Source of the DNA: Schizophyllum amplum
Lineage: Eukaryota; Basidiomycota; Agaricomycetes; Agaricales; Schizophyllaceae
DNA length: 64,000 bases
NCBI GenBank assembly: GCA_007026445.1
Contig: VDMD01000015.1
Location: forward strand, 310,001 to 374,000
Direction of reading: 5' to 3'
Position 1 is the first letter of the stretch; each line of letters starts with the position of its first letter. Made by a program: the position numbers and the translations under genes. Shown here piece by piece: positions 46,279 through 58,401 of this stretch. The notes beneath the pieces are model-generated. The model was not told the DNA's origin. It ran no database searches and saw only the letters and a program-made list of their open reading frames with translations.

Positions 46279-46653
46279 GACTGGTTGTGGCTGGGGTTCA
46301 TAGGCTGAAAGCGCGCAGTGTAACGGTCTGTACGCGAGGCGAAAGCGGAGGATATGCGAGAGGCGCGCCGCCCAGGCCAAGTGACGCGGGAAGATGGGAG
46401 TTTGGGACGAGGTGCGGTAGAACAATCAAAGGCAAAAGCGCGAAAAAGACCCCGTCGGATGGCGTCGCGGTCAACAAGGAATTGCTCACGTGATGACGCG
46501 TAACGGGCCGGCCACGCTGTCCGACTGTCACTGGGGTGCGGCCCCGACCCGAAGACTCAATTGAATGGACAATGAACGGAGATCAGCAACTGTGGCAACA
46601 GGCGCACCCTTAGCAGTATATTATACAGTACTACAAGTTCAACTACAACTTCT
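46279..46653. promoter_or_regulatory. APC3 upstream region
   Basis: Holds CACGTG next to ACGCGT (46488..46501) in the gap between the CCT1 stop and the APC3 start. No coding signal seen. Confidence 0.35.
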
Positions 46654-48673
46654 CTAGTGTCCGTGAGGGTCAGGCTCTCCTTGCGGTTCTGCGGAAAGCC
46701 GTTAGAAAATCCTAGAGTGGCCTGGGAGCACGCTTGACTTACCCGGAATGCACTGGATCGCGTCGTCAATGCGCAATAAGGATACCGCTGCCTCGTAAGC
46801 GGACTTCAAACTCTTGACCTTGCTCATGGTGGGCTCAAGGACACCAGCGGACACGTTGTCCCGCACGTCGCCGTTCATGAGGTCCAAACCGTAGCGCAGA
46901 AGCTGCTTCTTCGGGTCACCGGCGGGCGCGTTCTGCGCCTTATAGTGGTATGACCGCAGCTTGGCCACAAGCTCCGTCGAATCCTTCGCTGCGTTCACAG
47001 CGAGGGTCTTCGGGATCGCGAGCAGCGCTTGCGCAAACTCAGCAATAGCGAGTTGCTCGCGGGAGCCCTATCAATCAACATGAAAATAGACAAACACCGC
47101 AAAGAAAAAAAGCACGCACCAGTGTCGTGGCAAAGTTCTCCAGGTATATACTCAGCGCAGACTCGACGGCGCCGCCACCCGGCACGACCGCGCCACTCTC
47201 CAGAGTGCGTTTGATGATGGAAAGGGTATCATGCAGAGCACGTTCCATCTCGTCCAACATGTAGTCGTTCGCGCCGCGGAGGATGATAGAGGACGAGTTG
47301 ACAACCTTCGTGCCCTTCACCAAGATGAGCTCGTCGTCAGAGATGCGCTCCTGTACGACCTCGTCCGCGGTACCGAGGTAGCTAGGCTCAAATGTCTCCT
47401 CGCCCTCGAGGTTCGCCAAGCTAGACACCAGGGTTCCGCCTGTCGCCTTCGCGATCCGGCGCAAATCCTCCTTGCGACACCGACGGACTGCCATCGCGCC
47501 AGCCTCGACGAACTCTTTGAGGCAAAGGTCGTCGATGCCCTTCGTGGTCAGCACGACGTTCGCGCCAGCAGCCAGGATCTTGCGGATACGCTCAAGCGTG
47601 ATCTCGGATTCCCTGAAGATCGCATGAGGATCGCGTTCATGACGAGCGGGAGGCCACGCACCGTTTCCGTATCTCCTCGAGCTGGTTCGGATCTTCCACA
47701 AGAATCTGCACGCCAAGCTGCATGCGCGCTTTTTGGAGGTTGATGTCCAGACATGCGATCTTCGCATTCGTTATGCGCTTCTTCATCGCTGTGAAACATT
47801 AGCTGAGGCACATACTCCGACACACATAATACGCACCCTGGCTGGACACGGTGCAGTTCAGGGCGTAGCCCTGGACAAAGATGGAGTCGCGCGCGCTGCG
47901 ACCGTGCGCCTTGAGCACGTTTACGGCCTTGACCGGGTATTTGATGTCACCGCGTGTGTTGATAGTCTTGACCGCCAACATCGCGTCGACGGCCATAGGC
48001 GCGAAGACATCGTCGTCACTGCGGGCATCAGAGCCCTGGAGGCGCAGGATAAGGCAGGCGACTCACTTGCCGATGATCTTGCTGGACATGCTCGTCTTAG
48101 CCGCGTTGATCAAAGCCTCCTTGCCGAGGGCATCTATCTTGATGCTGAGCTGGTCCTGCATGTATTTGACGGCTTCGCGGCAAGCGAGACGGTAGCCGGT
48201 GATGATCGTAGTGGGGTGGATCTTGGACTTGACGAGCTCGTTTGCGCGACGCAGAAGCTCGGCAGCGATGATGACGACGGACGTAGTGCCGTCGCCCACC
48301 TCCTTGTCCTGCTTCTGCGCGAGATCGACGAAGATGCGGCCAGCGGGATGATCGACGGAGAGCAGAGCCAGAATGGTTGCGCCGTCGTTAGAGATGGTGA
48401 CTTCCTGCAAGAACGTGAGTGCAAGGAGACGCGCGGGGGCACAGTTACAAACCCCAATATTGTCCACCAGCATCTTATCGAGGCCCAAAGGACCCAGAGA
48501 GCTCTTTACGATGTTCGCGATGGATTGGGCAGCGATTACTGAGGTCGTTGTGAATCGCTGCACGAGCAAGAAAATCACTGTCGCGCACCATTTTGGTCAC
48601 GAATGTCCTGCCCAGACACGCGGTCTCCACCCAAGAACGCGCCGGCACGGGGGTCTCTCTGGAACATCGCCAT
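46654..48673 (-). CDS. TCP1: T-complex protein 1 subunit alpha (CCT1/TCP1)
   Basis: Start MAMFQRDPR at 48673, then [16 protein letters not shown]. Group II chaperonin motifs: [74 protein letters not shown] and [10 protein letters not shown]. The last exon is short and ends [13 protein letters not shown] folds actin, tubulin and WD40 proteins such as the Cdc20/Cdh1 coactivators. All introns are short GT-AG and the frame is continuous. Alpha-subunit identity is based on the N-terminus and the IDDAIQCIP region. Confidence 0.94.
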
Positions 48674-49991
48674 AGTATGCGACGAATGCCTAAGAGTCGG
48701 GAAAAGGCCAAGGACGCGTACGGTACAAATACAGACAAGCAACGATCGCGCTGATCGCGTGGCGCACGCGCCTAACTTAGGCGCCGAAACCGTGAGCGCA
48801 CCCAGAGTCAAAAGACAATTCAGCGCCTTTCAGCGTCCCATTCCGCTATGAAGTTGGAGGTTGGAAGCAAACGGTTCAATAGACCAAGCAGAAGAGTATT
48901 GTATCGTTGTAAGTAGGGGAAGGACGACCGCTATGCGAGTGTGGTGCGAGTCAAGTACTCCTGATCAAGTAACTTGCGAGCATTTAGATCCAAGTCGCCT
49001 GTATATACGTATGCGTAGCTGATCGGATAAGAGATGGAAGACAAGAGAGCAGTGTGCACGCGCAGCCGACTGACCAATGCATGCCGGCAACTAGGTTTGG
49101 GATGCAAGACTCGCCGAGTCGGTCCAGACGCTGAAAATGTTGCACGAGGCAGCCGGGTAATCGCAGTCGTGTGGCTCTCGGCGGATATACTTGAAGGTCT
49201 TGAGCAACGGAGGAGTCACTAGCTGGACAGGTGAATAGAGCACTGTCACGGTCGGAGGAAGCTCGCGCCCGTGTGTGCAAGGCTATGTGGACCTGGCATG
49301 CGCAGCTTGATGGGTGTAACCACGTAGGGCAGTCTGTTCCGTGGCGGCGTTTCAGTAGAGGTCGTAGCCCTCCTTCCTCCTTCACCAGCAGTAAGTGAAG
49401 CGACGCCGCAAGATCGCAAGCAGATTGTCCCAGCAGAAGTAGCCATCGCCGCGAGCCGCGTATGAGAGACAGAGAGAGCACAGTGGGGGACAAGATCAAT
49501 TCAAAGGTGAAGTATCTCGAGAACAGAGATCAGATACGAGCGAGGAGATCAACGTCTTCGAGGGGTCCCAGCGCTCGAGGTGATGATTGTTCTGACACTG
49601 ATTGGAACCACAGTAGTCGAACGATCACGATGCATCTGGCCTCCAGCACCTCCGATGGCCAGCGTCAGCATCTCATCCGATGCCAGCGCTGAGCGCGGCA
49701 CTTGCACGGCACGCAGTGGGAGGAAGAGAAGGGACCTGTTTATCCATGTGTCGCGGCGCCTTGTCCAGACCTTGCGCGCACGTGGTGATTAGCCCGCTGC
49801 ACGATTTAGAATTGCTGCAGTGCTCCCGACCAGCGCCTCCAAGGTACCCGCCGCCGGCTCTCCTCCTCCTCCCGCGCCTCAGATTCAGAAGTGTAGAAGA
49901 GCGGTCGAGATACCCTACAAAACTCTTCGCTCCTTGTTCCGGCATATAATCATTCTGCTTCTCCTTGCGCCGTCTGCATTCTGCGCGCGAC
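48674..49991. other. Intergenic stretch between CCT1 and the TBC gene
   Basis: Divergent upstream region of about 1.3 kb. Only short unsupported frames are present. Confidence 0.4.
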
Positions 49992-52900
49992 ATGGATGCT
50001 GCTGAGCTTGCGAGGTGGACGCGTTTTGCAGCCAAGGGCGGCATCGGGAGATGCACTGCGGTGCAGGACTGCGTTGCACAAAGCTCAGAGGACCTCATGT
50101 TTCTGAAGGTGCGCACACAAATGTTGCAGCGCGCGTACAGTTAATCATGCGCTCTCCGCAGGACGACGAGATCACGGTGCTCATGCAACTGCCAGAGCAG
50201 GATGCCTTGTACCTGGTATGCATGCTCTTTACCCTCCAATCGTAATCCTTATGCGTTTGCAGGGTTACTGTGAGGGTGTCGTGGGGAGGTTCCGAGGGGA
50301 ATTCGTGCACTTCCACTCAAAACTCAAGCGACCCGTCATGACCAAACGGTCGTCTGTCCACTCCTCAAAGTCGTCAACACCCGTACCCTACCCAAAGTCA
50401 CCTTCCCGATGCTCTCTCCTGTCGAACGCAGTTCACCGGACAAGGCAATATGCATCTACAAGCCGGCCCACACCATCCCGTAACGGAACCAGCGACGATG
50501 AGACTCGCGCGCCTCCGACATTGAGCCGGTCCGATTCCACGACGAACTCGGAAAATATGCTTCAGACCCGCCGATGCTCTCACCCACCGGCGCATACGAC
50601 TCGGAGGACGAACTCGGTCTCCCCAATCCACACTACGCGACTGATCCCAGGTTTCCTCCATTCTCTCCGGAGGCACAGACATCATGGATCTCGACCAGCA
50701 CGCGCTGCGTCCGCCTTCGCCTGTCCGCCACGAAGACATTCCGGACACGCCCCCGCTTCGTTTCACGTCGCCGCCATCAAGATTTACAAAGCTGCAAGAG
50801 AACGACGAGCCGATGACGTTCCAAACGATGCAGATGCCAGATGACTCTACCCCCATTATGTCTTCCCGGGCTAGTATGGCCAGCATGGATGGCAACGGTG
50901 CGCGTCGTAATTCCACCACAACCGTAGACGACGGCGAGACAGGCATCGGGTTGACTTTCTTGCAAAACATGACTAGCGGAGATGCGGACGACTGGTCATC
51001 GACGTACAGCCGGAGGAGCTTGGCCAGCGATGTTACGTCCCTGGCAGAAGGCGGCTTGAATTATGCCGACGACGAATCCCTCGACGAGGCGGTCGTGAAT
51101 GACAGCGCTTCTGTTTACAGTAAAGCCTCTGCACTGCAGCCCAACTCGAGCGAGACATACGAGAACCGACTACGCCACACGGACGGACGAGCTTCGACAA
51201 AGCAGACGATCCGCCCTCGCCGACACCGCGAAGGCCCCTCCATCAGATTGATACCGAGAGACGGTCCGAGTCGCCACCGACACCCACCTCATCTCGGCCG
51301 CCTGCATCTCCTACGTCAATACAAACTTCCATGACCGGACAGGACTTGTGGGACATTTACGACGACTACCGGTATTCCAGGTACTCTGTGGCTTCCAAGA
51401 TGTCGCGATTCTCTATGGCCTCACATCGTCAATATGGCAGCTCTTCGTCTCCGCCGCCGCCGCCAGTGCCGGGACGCACAGAGCGCACAGGCTCTTTTCA
51501 GTCGGGTTCTTCTGTATACACGCAGGCGTCAAAGTTAACATCATCCTCGTCTGCCTTGTCAGACAAGGCGATCGCCACGCGCAACGGGGACAGCATCTCC
51601 CCCACATCGGCGGAGCACATAGCGCCACCCGACGGCCACGACGAGGATGCGCAGGACACCACCTACAAGGGTCGACCTGCGTCCTTACAGCTCAGCGCTC
51701 CGCTCCTTCACACCAATTGGGGCTCACCATCAACTTCTCCGTCAAGCTCCACTGGACGAACGTCTTATGCGTCTCAAGCATTGCCTTCTCCAGGGTTCTC
51801 TCCGGCGGGCCAGGCGCTGCGAGCTCACTAAGGCAGCAGCTCCAACTCAGCCAGCCACCCGCAGCTATGAAGTTAGCATCCCCTCATTCTCCCGACGAAG
51901 ATGGCAACGAAGATGAAGACGAGGTGGTCGTAGCTCCTCGGGTATCTGTGCACTCCCATGCGGATTCTGCGAGTGACTACAGCGATGATCAGGAGAGCCG
52001 GTCATCGTCGCGGTCGGTCTCACCCGACCTGACAGTTGGGCATCTTCCACCGCTGTCGGTCGCTAACGCTACAGAGAGCCCTTCGCCTGAGCCGTCATCG
52101 GAAAGGGGCCACGATAGCTCGCCTTCCGCCACCTCGGCTGCAGCGCCTACTCTTGTCGTGGCACCGTCTCGTCCCTCCCTGTCGCCGGCTGACTCGCCTA
52201 TTTCTCCTGATGGCGGCACTTTGGGCGTCCCCTTCCTCCCTCCATTGCATTTCTTCACTGTCCCCGCAACCTCGTATACCGCGTCCCTCGCTCCAGGAGC
52301 TGCGTGGTGAAGACGGTGCTGGCCAACGCACGAGCATCTTCGCCCCGCATCCGAATGCCCCCAAGCCGACGGCTGACTCTTCTGGGCCTATGTATATTCG
52401 CGCCGCGGAAGATGCCCCGCCTCTGCCCTATGCCGCCTCTCAGCAATATGTTGCTCCCCGTCCATCTGTGATCGCCGTCATCAGGCAGTCACTCGCGGGG
52501 CCGCCACCCTCCCATTTGCGTCGCGGACCGACCATCTATGGTCTTTTGGATATAGACTTGAGCGCATCTACGGGACCGGTACCTATACATTTTAGCCCAG
52601 ACCCTCCGCCAGCGACGGCACCCGGCGGACGCCTTCCGATGCCAATGTCACCTCCTATGTCTCCGCCGCCTAGGGCGGCGACCGTGCCCATAATTAATCC
52701 CCAGCCGATGGTGCCACCACCCGCCGTAGGGTCCTCGTCACGTATGGGTTCGCCGGTCGCAAGTACATTCTCGTTGCCAGAACGGCCATCATCCGCGGCG
52801 TCGACGAGCAGTGGTGCCAGCGCTGGCGCGCTGTCAACGGCTTCAGGACCGATACCGCGAGCGAACTTCTTCCCCAAGTCTGGTACTGCGCGGCCGCGAT

Positions 52901-54929
52901 CACGAAGTTTCTCTGGTTTCAACAACACCTCGGCTGAGGTTGAGCTTAGGTGAGTTTTGCGAAGCTGCTTACGCGATAGATAACTAAACATGTACTTGTC
53001 TGCAGCAAGGACAACGCACCCCCGTCGAAGGCGACTCCTCCAGCGAAGTTGAAGGGTCGCACGCTATCGACACAACATTCTCCGTCGCCGCTGTCCCTTC
53101 CTCAGAACAATATTGTCACTGCTTTAAGAAGTGCTTCAGCCAAGCCACCTACTAGTCCTCTGGCGCAGCACTCCAGTGACACGGCCAACATCCTCAATCT
53201 CGTTGCAGCGGGCCAGCTTGATGCCGAAGTCGTCCATGCCTAACCTTGGTGAACGGGCTTCCATTAGCAGCGTCACCTCTTCACATAAAACCTCCACCTT
53301 GCGCTCAAGTAGCATGAAGACGGTTGAGTCCAGACAGAGCAAGGACGACGAGCCACCCATGTCCCCAAACAGCACTGTCGAGAAGCACTCGAGGAACCCA
53401 ACACTGGACTCTTTTGCTTCGCACACGAGACCTTCGATGGACGATGCAGCGTCGATGGCCAGCGGTCGTTCGCAAATGACTTCGCCCGCACCTCTTCGGC
53501 ATACGTCTCTACGGAGCAAGCTCTCGATGCCCAACCTCCGCCGCTCCGGCGACAAACACGACACATCGAGCTTCTCCGCCGCACACGATCATGAGACGAT
53601 GCAAGTGCAGGACATGGACTTCGAGCTCGTGCGCCCTAGCATCCCCCAGCTCCGCAATAGCGAGGATTCCGCTCGGGCGTCTATAGACTCCCGGTCGGAT
53701 CTGCCCATGCCGACCGTGCCAGGATTGCTGCGGCCTGAGAGCCCGGCTCTGTCGACCATATCCGCTCCACGGTCGCCTACAGCCGCGTCTGACGGGTCCA
53801 CCCCGCGTGGACCCGTATCGCTCAACAAGCCTCCCGACGCCGAGTCCATCGAGGGCCACAGGCAACGCGAGCTGAAGTGGGTCTCGCTCATGTCCAATGT
53901 ACCACCGTCCCATGCACGCAAGAGCAAGAAGGTCCGGAAACTGCTTTACGAGGGCGTGCCGTCGTCGGTGCGTTACCTTGTATGGTCGCATATGATGGAC
54001 AGCCGTGGAAAGTCGGTGCCCACTGTCTATGGGCAGCTCGCGAAGCGGGAGCGCGTGGCTGCGTATAGGCAGATCGAGCGGGATGGGGCGCAGAGCGCCT
54101 TCGACCACCCGAACTTGGCACCAACGCAGACCTCCCTTCTATCGTTGTTGCAGTCCTACTTGTGTATGGTTCCGGACATCAACTATTCGAAAGGTGAGTC
54201 GCCTTGCAAGAGTTCGCCCAATTAATCGCTCACGCGACATGGACAGGTCTGACTTTGATAGCCGGTCATCTCTTGCTGCTCGCGCCAGAGGAGGACGCGT
54301 TTTGGATCTTCGTTACCTTGATGGATGCATACCTCCGTCCATATTTTTCGTCAAACACGACACAGCTGGAGGTCGATGCGGCGCTGTTCTGCCGCGCACT
54401 GGAGGCGAACGATTCGCTGGTGGCGAAGAAGATACTCACCGAGATTGGTATCGGTGCTGTCGAGCTATGCCGCCCTTGGTGAGCTCCGCCGCTATGTAGG
54501 CACGAACTCGAGCTGATGTATCTTAGGTTCACGACCCTTTTTGTGGACGCCCTGCCGTCTGAGTATGTCAACCGCGTTTGGGACCTCTTCCTCTTCGAAG
54601 GCAAGTGGTACAACGACCTGCTTAGACATGTCGCTAACAATCCATCAGGTCTTCCCTTCCTCATCCGCGTCGGTCTAGCCGTCATCCAATGCTGCCGACG
54701 TGCCATTCTCGAGTGCAAAAACGAGGAGAGCCTCCTGCGCTACATCACAGTTCCGCCGCCGACATGGTTCCCGCCGACGGTGGAAGCGTTCATCACTGTG
54801 GTTACATCGACGAAGCTGAAGGACGACGACGTCCGCAAGCAGCGCGTCAAGATGGAGGCTCAAATCAAACGCCAGACGCAACCGGCGCCACGATTGCAGA
54901 CCAACTTCATCTCCTTGCCGAAGCCTTAG
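49992..54929 (+). CDS. SH3-like / TBC (Rab-GAP-like) protein with many frame breaks in its linker
   Basis: Exons 1-3 encode an SH3-like segment (SSEDLMFLKDDEITVLMQL, LGYCEGVVGRFRGEF). The C-terminus is a TBC domain (KLLYEGVPSSVRYLVWSHMM, LLSLLQSYLCMVPDINYSKGLTLIAGHLLLL, FTTLFVDALPSEYVNRVWDLFLFEG) with clean introns near 54194..54246 and 54480..54527. Between them lies a Ser/Pro-rich disordered linker. There the sensible frame changes repeatedly (near 50390, 50475, 50515, 50650, 51160, 51810, 52260, 53220) without good splice sites, and stops occur. The catalytic arginine finger position reads IERDGAQ and the glutamine finger YSK, so GAP activity is unlikely. Either a pseudogene or indel-rich sequence. 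Confidence 0.7.
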
Positions 54930-55507
54930 TCGTCTGGAACCCCGGTATATCTTGCTCCTCATCTTCATCTACGATTACTTACGCACATGGGTCTGGATCC
55001 ATCTTTTATCTATACAGCATTCTTCTTTCTCTTAAGTAAGTATAGAACACATCCTACATCGTACATATGTTCTGCTAATGAAGCGACGACTGCTCCTCTC
55101 CTCATCCCTTCCTGTTTGCTACCTGCTCACTTCTGGTACGCGGGCCTCGGCCATCTGCATGCGCATCTCATGAAGGATCATACATATCATACACTATGTC
55201 GTCAATCGCTGTCTAGTTGCTATCGCACTTTCCCTCTCTATTTATCTGCATGGCGTATATATGCCTCTTGGGCTACGTGTCCTGTCCTGCCTTTTGTGAC
55301 TGCGAGACCAAACAATGAACAATGCTGGCAAACCGCGTGGCATACATATTATGTGGCGCTTGTGGGTCCAGCATCAATGAACACGTGATTGCCCAGCGGC
55401 AAAAGTCGGGGATCGCGCATGCTCACCGTCATCACCGACAGACCAAAGCAGTTTGACACCGCGCCCAACAGCGAGCTCTTGCGTTCGCAGGCCGCTCTGA
55501 TTGCGGA
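54930..55507. other. Intergenic stretch between the TBC gene and MIC60
   Basis: AT-richer 3' region and MIC60 promoter. No coding signal seen. Confidence 0.4.
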
Positions 55508-57583
55508 ATGTACCGGGCACTGTCGCGACATGCCATAGTCCCCTCCACAGGACGGAACGCCGTCCGTGTGACCAGACGGGTGCGTCGCCTGCCCTTCCCC
55601 GTACGCGTATGCTAATTCATGCTTCAGCGTATAGCCAACGACGCCTCCGGTGTAACGAAGAAAAAGAAGGGCATCGTTCGCCGTGTTCTCTTCTGGTCCA
55701 CCCTCACCACAACCGGCTACTACGTCGGCAGCACGTTTGTCGCGTTCAACAGCCAGGTCTACTACGACTTCTTCTCAGAGAATGTCCCCCTTGGCTCCTC
55801 CCTTCTTGACTTCGCCGAATCTCATGGCTGGGATACACTTACGCTGGAGGGCATCAAGCTCTCTGCCCTCTCGGCGCAGCAGTCGATCATGGACGTCGTA
55901 ACGGGAAGACGTCCGTATCGCCCAGCGACGCCTCGAGCGTGCAAAGAGCACGGCTGAAGCGACGCGGCAGGTCATGACGCAGAAGCTGCGCGAAGCCAAG
56001 GACGCGACCGTACACTCGTTGGAGGATGGCAAAGCGAAAGCTACTGGCGCGGCCAAGAGCGTGAAGAAGGCGGGCCAGGAGGCGGCAGGCAAGGCGCAGG
56101 AGGCCGTCAAGCACCAGGAGGAGCGGGCCAGTGACGAGCTGAAGGACTTGATTCAGAAGGCTGAAGCCGCGCTTGGCGACACTGCGAGCGCGCGGGCGAA
56201 GAAATCAGGGGAGGTGTCTCCGCTCTCGACCGCTTCATCGAAGGTGGCGGACCCCTCACTCTCAGCTAGCGACATTTACGACGCCCCACTGCCGATCGGA
56301 TGCGAGCCCCCGCCAGGCTACAAGCGCCCTCCTCCGCCGAAGCCCAAAGAGGAGCCAAAGGCCGAGGAGCCTCCCGTTCCAGAACTCCCCCGCTTGACCC
56401 CGCAAATTGATGCATCCGAACCCGTCGTTGCACATCTGGCCGGCATCATTGACCAACTCGCCACCTTCGTTTCTCAGAATGCCGACACCAACGCGAAAGC
56501 AACGCCCGTCCTGGATATCGCGAAGGATGATCTGACCGCACTCGTCAAGAAAATTTCGCAGGTCAAGGAGGAAGAGCAAGCGAACCTCGAGCGCAGGCTT
56601 GACGAGCAGTCGAGAGAATACAGCACGAGGATGCTTGAGCTCGAGATGCAAAGCCAGGACAAGCTCGACATGCAGGAGGACGACTTCAGGAAGTTCTACG
56701 ATGAAGAGAAGATGCGCCTTGCTCAAACGTGCCGCGAGAAGCTGGAGAACGAGCTCAAGGTCCAGACCGAGCTCATTAACGAGCGGTACGTTGTTTTCCA
56801 TGTTTTTCCTTTGTCATGACGCAGGCTTATCATTCATGTAGGCTAAAGGAGGAGGTCATCGCGCAGGGCATTGAGCTCCAGCGCAGATGGATCCGTGCCG
56901 TCAAGATGCAGGTCGAGGAGGAGCGCGGCGGACGCCTCGCCAAGATCGACGAGATCTCGAAGGAGCTCAAGTCGCTGGAGCGCGTCGCTATCGACAACAG
57001 CCTGTACCTGGACGAGAACCTTCGGGTACACGCCTTCTGGTCTGCTTTCCGCACTCTCGCCCAGTCGGCAGTCGACGCTCCGGTACGCAAGCCCTTCCGC
57101 GAAGAGCTGCGCGTGCTGCGAAGCATCGCTATCGCTCGCGAGGACCCTGTCGCTGGCACGGTTCTCGAGATACTTGAGAACGGTACCGTTGCCGACGTTG
57201 GCGTTGAGCCGCTCGCCGACCTCACGGTGTGGTTCACCAAGGAGGTCTCCCCGAAGGTCAGCGAGGTCGCGCTAGTACCGGAGTACAATGCTGGCCTCTT
57301 GACGTTCCTCGGGAGCCGTATCTTCTCCGCGCTCATGTTCGATAAACGCGGCGGCAAGACGCCAGTGGCGGGCGACGACGTGCTCAGCACCTTGAAGCGC
57401 GCGGAGTGGTACCTCGCGGAGAAGGACCTTGACAGTGCCGCACGAGAGGTCAACCAGCTCCGGGGCCCTGCAGCTATGCTGGTGGAGGATTGGTTGCAGG
57501 CGGCGCGCCGGCGGCTGGAGGTCGAGCAGGCATTGTCGATAGTGCAGACCCAGGCAACCCTCGCTTCCCTTTTGGTAGTGTAA
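55508..57583 (+). CDS. MIC60: MICOS complex subunit Mic60 (mitofilin, Fcj1)
   Basis: Exon 1 (55508..55579) encodes an Arg-rich presequence (MYRALSRHAIVPSTGRNAVR). After a 48-nt intron a single membrane span follows (VLFWSTLTTTGYYVGSTFVAF). A long coiled coil of Glu/Lys/Ala heptads faces the intermembrane space, and a C-terminal mitofilin domain is present (LYLDENLRVHAFWSAFRTL, AEWYLAEKDLDSAAREVNQL). Mic60 shapes crista junctions and contacts the outer membrane. The frame changes once near 55895..55945: either one extra base at 55902..55908 or a 49-nt intron with a weak donor (GTAACG) and AAG acceptor. The intron near 56789..56840 is normal. Confidence 0.9.
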
Positions 57584-58401
57584 TTTGTCGGATTCCATAA
57601 TTCGTAGATCTTTGCACTCCGTCTCGGTCTCAGTCTGATCCTTCTTTTGAGTGACTCGACATGAACGTACCTAACTGCGAGGTAGGCAAGGGGAAAATAT
57701 AGACAATGATGAGACTCGCGGAGTCGGATTCACTGTAGCGGTCGGTCTTACAACGGGCTCCCGGCTGAGCGCTGAGTCGGCGCCCCAAATGAGTTTTGGC
57801 CAGCCTCCATCGCGCACTCATAAGATCCCATTGCAGCTTTGGAATTGCACGAAAGAGGCGAAGGGGAATACTCATAGTCCCCCTTCTCGGCAAACCCCGA
57901 GACGTCTTGTATGCAGTCAATGGTTGGACCACTTGCTGCGGTGCAACGATGCACCTTCGCTCTAGGACATGGCTTGGTTTGGGGCTCGCGCGCGCGGACG
58001 CTCCTACTTGGTTCTGTGTGCCACCAGCACCTCCACGCGGCCCGCGTGGCTGTCGTGGATGACCCTCAAGGTCAAATATTACCACAAAGGAAGTTTGGTG
58101 CACTTCAGGACTGTGCTTCCATCTCGACGGCAGAGTCACCGACAACCTAACAATCCCCTCGCCTTTTACTAGGGGATTCCGTGGCGGTGGCTCACCGCAT
58201 GCCGTCTATCCAATTTTTCAGGCAACACCTCCGTCGCGAGTGTGGCTTCATTGCTTTTGTCGTATGTCTCTTTTTGCAGGCTGTGACAAGTTTGGCCTTT
58301 CAGCTCTGGCTTCTAATGCCTGCGAGCCAATCCTGGACATGCACATTAACCACAGTCATTTCTGGGGCCTTTGCTACTATTTTAGAGTGGAAGCAACAAT
58401 T
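57584..58401. other. Convergent 3' region of MIC60 and TEL2
   Basis: About 0.8 kb without coding support; it likely holds both 3' UTRs. Confidence 0.4.
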
